Shown here: positions 22,150-23,101 of the stretch, one piece after another
How positions within the stretch are numbered: position 1 is the first letter of the stretch
Layout of the letters: every line of letters begins with the position of its first letter
Source of the DNA: an uncultured Bacilli bacterium
GTDB taxonomy: Bacteria > Bacillota_I > Bacilli_A > RF39 > UBA660
NCBI GenBank assembly: GCA_934091015.1
Contig: CAKOKM010000021.1
Span: 1 to 23,101 of the forward strand
Direction of reading: 5' to 3'
DNA: 23,101 bases
Position numbers and translations under genes: made by a program
The notes under the pieces: generated by a model
Seen by the model: only the letters and a program-made list of their open reading frames with translations
What the model was told of the DNA's origin: nothing
Databases searched by the model: none

Positions 22150-22182
22150 TACCACTAAATTTCAAGAAGAAAGCTGGTGGTA
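22150..22182 (+). promoter_or_regulatory. RBS-sequestering helix, copy B
   Basis: TACCACTA (22150-22157) pairs with TGGTGGTA (22175-22182): seven Watson-Crick pairs and one U-G, covering the GGTGG before ATG 22186, in the same register as copies A and C. Confidence 0.68.
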
Positions 22183-22185
22183 GTT

Positions 22186-22275
22186 ATGAGCAAAAAGATG
22201 TTATACTTTATGATAATCAATTTATTCATAATAATAATTTTATTAATTACCTTACTTTTTAAAGTAACTAACTAA
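22186..22275 (+). CDS. Small hydrophobic peptide, putative type I toxin, copy B (29 aa)
   Basis: The 29 residues are MSKKMLYF, then a hydrophobic core MIINLFIIIILLITLLF, then KVTN. One membrane helix with a basic N-terminus and a Lys near the C-terminal boundary suggests insertion across the cytoplasmic membrane. It is identical in protein sequence to copy C, while five residues differ in copy A, mostly conservative within the helix (for example Ile/Phe, Met/Thr). Translation depends on a GGTGG site buried in a 5' helix. The 3' UTR is covered by the antisense RNA at 22277-22379. Toxin function is inferred from this arrangement alone. Confidence 0.72.
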   Translation: MSKKMLYFMIINLFIIIILLITLLFKVTN

Positions 22276-22276
22276 T

Positions 22277-22379
22277 AAAAAAACCAAAACACGGGGGTTT
22301 TGGAGATACTAAAATTGGTAATCACCTAACCTACGAAAATTAGATGTTCCTTTTTTTATTTTATGTAAGTCTTGCTTAC
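22277..22379 (-). ncRNA. Putative antisense (antitoxin) RNA, copy B
   Basis: Minus-strand RNA of ~103 nt, from 22379 (first base of the CTTAC/GTAAG 5' hairpin, 7 bases from the -10 edge as in the other copies) to the CCAAAAC/GTTTTGG stem (22284-22290/22297-22303) followed by seven T's on that strand. It covers the 3' UTR of the peptide mRNA and ends two bases after the stop codon. Confidence 0.72.
22323..22357 (+). terminator. Terminator of peptide mRNA, copy B
   Basis: CACCTAA (22323-22329) pairs with TTAGATG (22340-22346), with one C-A mismatch compared with copies A and C, followed by TTCC and seven T's. The AATTAGATGTTCCT segment complementary to the mRNA 5' end is unchanged. Confidence 0.65.
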
Positions 22380-22385
22380 ATAACC

Positions 22386-22414
22386 ATGATAACAAATTTT
22401 TATTTTTTTTACAA
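22386..22414 (-). promoter_or_regulatory. Promoter of antisense RNA, copy B
   Basis: Minus strand TTGTAA (22414-22409), 17-nt spacer, TATCAT (22391-22386). Confidence 0.72.
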
Positions 22415-22456
22415 TAATAATTGAACAATCATTTGCGAAAATACGTAAATTAATAC

Positions 22457-22486
22457 TTGACTTGTACAAAATACTTTTGATAGACT
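22457..22486 (+). promoter_or_regulatory. Promoter of peptide mRNA, copy C
   Basis: TTGACT (22457-22462), 18-nt spacer, TAGACT (22481-22486). The poorer -10 and longer spacer suggest weaker expression than copies A and B. Start expected near A22494. Confidence 0.65.
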
Positions 22487-22518
22487 AAAGTTCAGGAACA
22501 ACTAATTGTTTTGGTGGT

Positions 22519-22551
22519 TACCACTTAATTTCAAGAAGAAAGCTGGTGGTA
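22519..22551 (+). promoter_or_regulatory. RBS-sequestering helix, copy C
   Basis: TACCACT (22519-22525) pairs with GGTGGTA (22545-22551), 7 bp including one U-G, in front of ATG 22555; same register as the other copies. Confidence 0.68.
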
Positions 22552-22554
22552 GTT

Positions 22555-22644
22555 ATGAGCAAAAAGATGTTATACTTTATGATAATCAATTTATTCATAA
22601 TAATAATTTTATTAATTACCTTACTTTTTAAAGTAACTAACTAA
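22555..22644 (+). CDS. Small hydrophobic peptide, putative type I toxin, copy C (29 aa)
   Basis: ATG 22555 to TAA 22642-22644, 29 residues, identical in protein sequence to copy B (MSKKMLYF start, Ile/Leu-rich core, FKVTN end). The ORF nucleotides also appear identical to copy B, whereas the antisense-overlapping 3' UTR has changes (loop of the first hairpin, the AGATACT versus TGAACCT spacer), which could make the antisense RNAs partly copy-specific. Function inferred as for the other copies. Confidence 0.72.
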   Translation: MSKKMLYFMIINLFIIIILLITLLFKVTN

Positions 22645-22645
22645 T

Positions 22646-22749
22646 AAAAAAACCAAAACTCAGGGGGTTTTGGTGAACCTAAAATTGGTAACCATCTAAA
22701 CCTTCGAAAATTAGATGTTCCTTTTTTATTTTATGTAAGTTTTCCTTAC
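22646..22749 (-). ncRNA. Putative antisense (antitoxin) RNA, copy C
   Basis: Minus-strand RNA of ~104 nt from 22749 (5' hairpin GTAAG/CTTAC, loop sequence changed but stem kept) to the CCAAAAC/GTTTTGG stem (22653-22659/22667-22673) followed by seven T's. Stem conservation with a changed loop supports a real RNA. Confidence 0.72.
22693..22727 (+). terminator. Terminator of peptide mRNA, copy C
   Basis: CATCTAA (22693-22699) pairs with TTAGATG (22711-22717), then TTCC and six T's; the 3' segment is again complementary to the mRNA 5' end. Confidence 0.75.
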
Positions 22750-22755
22750 ACATTC

Positions 22756-22784
22756 ATAATATCAAATTTTAAATTTTTTTACAA
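22756..22784 (-). promoter_or_regulatory. Promoter of antisense RNA, copy C
   Basis: Minus strand TTGTAA (22784-22779), 17-nt spacer, TATTAT (22761-22756). Confidence 0.75.
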
Positions 22785-22801
22785 TAAGTTTGAAAGACAT
22801 A

Positions 22802-22830
22802 TTGTTAAAACAAATAAAAAGTGATAAATT
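22802..22830 (+). promoter_or_regulatory. Promoter of the T-box transcript
   Basis: TTGTTA (22802-22807), 17-nt spacer, TAAATT (22825-22830) with the extended TG at 22822-22823; start expected near 22837. Confidence 0.65.
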
Positions 22831-22836
22831 ATTTAA

Positions 22837-23090
22837 GAAATCAGTGATAAAGGACACGATTATTAATTAACAAATCATAGAGAGTAAGTGGTTGGTGAAA
22901 ACTTATTGAGTTATTAATAATTACTACCTTTTGAGAGATATAACAATATCCGAGTTATTCCCTTTAAGAATTATAAAAAGATAAATCAAGGATGGTACCG
23001 TCATTATTGACGCCTGTTACTGTCCTTTTTGGTACTATAAAAGTGTAATAATTAATTACAGAAATGTGATTGAATATTACACTTCTTTTT
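22837..23090 (+). promoter_or_regulatory. T-box leader (tRNA-sensing riboswitch)
   Basis: Stem I is marked by GGACACGATTA, AGAGAGTAAGTGGTTGGTGAA and CTTTTGAG. A helix ATTATTAAT/ATTAATAAT (22859-22867/22913-22921) over AAAGG/CCTTT (22849-22853/22927-22931) leaves an internal loop with UACUA on its 3' side, so UAC (tyrosine, 22922-22924) is the favoured specifier; ACC (threonine, 22926-22928), next to the CUUUUGAG, is the alternative. The T-box itself is AAGGATGGTACCG (22988-23000), with antiterminator arms GTC/GAC and AGGA/TCCT. The controlled gene, an aminoacyl-tRNA synthetase or amino-acid gene, lies beyond the window. Confidence 0.87.
23041..23090 (+). terminator. Terminator of the T-box leader
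   Basis: AAGTGTAATA (23041-23050) and TATTACACTT (23075-23084) form a perfect 10-bp stem with a 24-base loop, followed by CTTTTT. It lies about 13 bases after the antiterminator 3' arm rather than overlapping it. Confidence 0.75.
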
Positions 23091-23101
23091 ATTATGATTG
23101 A

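Larger units (their letters stand above)
22089..22414. repeat. Peptide/antisense RNA module, copy B
   Basis: Second copy of the unit, same order of elements as copy A, and the first half of a tandem pair: copy C starts 368 bases later at 22457. The ORF and most UTR sequence are almost identical to copy C, whereas the promoter spacers and the spacer to copy C differ, which suggests an old duplication under selection rather than a very recent one. Confidence 0.85.
22457..22784. repeat. Peptide/antisense RNA module, copy C
   Basis: Third copy, in tandem with copy B (ATG-to-ATG distance 369 bases). It ends 18 bases before the -35 of the T-box transcript. All elements are retained. Confidence 0.85.

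Noticed and set aside
22089..22784. Repeats as an insertion sequence, MITE or CRISPR array
   Set aside because: No transposase, terminal inverted repeats or target duplications, and the units are ~369 bp with coding and two-promoter structure, not short regular repeats with spacers.

Overview
The window is chromosomal DNA from a very AT-rich, Gram-positive, Firmicutes-like bacterium, probably a gut Bacilli/Erysipelotrichia or RF39-type lineage. This rests on extreme A/T codon use, whiA, a LPXTG/sortase pilus locus, a T-box leader, strong AGGAGG ribosome-binding sites and promoters of the TTGACA-17-TATAAT or extended -10 (TGnTATAAT) type. Tryptophan is TGG and one gene ends in TGA inside an ATGA overlap, so the standard bacterial code applies, not the Mycoplasma code.

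Layout. 1-231 is the tail of a nucleotidyltransferase-like gene. 268-597 is the first of three copies of a small two-promoter module: a 29-residue membrane peptide gene facing a ~100-nt antisense RNA. 607-981 (minus) is a HIT-family protein. 1093-3253 holds a small unknown gene, gpsA and whiA. 3371-10756 is one pilus operon: coiled-coil protein, signal peptidase I, VWA tip adhesin, major pilin, class C sortase, minor pilin and a second sortase, with a promoter in front and a strong terminator behind. 10793-19546 is housekeeping: argS, tgt, a small membrane protein, rplS with a structured leader, a pyrimidine-nucleoside phosphorylase, a divergent lon, and serS. 19526-22061 holds a membrane protein, an amidoligase-family enzyme and an unknown protein. 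22089-22784 holds copies two and three of the peptide/antisense module in tandem. 22802-23090 is a T-box leader whose gene lies outside the window.

Main discovery candidate: the triplicated module at 268-597, 22089-22414 and 22457-22784. Each copy has (i) a consensus promoter and a ~235-nt mRNA encoding a peptide MSKKMLYF...FKVxN with one hydrophobic helix; (ii) an 8-bp (7-bp in copy C) helix hiding the ribosome-binding site, supported by base changes between copies; (iii) complementary 5' and 3' mRNA ends (13 of 14 bases); and (iv) a convergent promoter with an exact 17-nt spacer driving an antisense RNA that begins with a hairpin, covers the mRNA 3' UTR and ends at its own terminator just past the peptide stop codon. 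This is the architecture of a type I toxin-antitoxin system, but I do not recognise the peptide as a member of the Fst, TxpA/BsrG, Ldr, Hok or AapA families. All structures were read by eye; no folding or database search was run.
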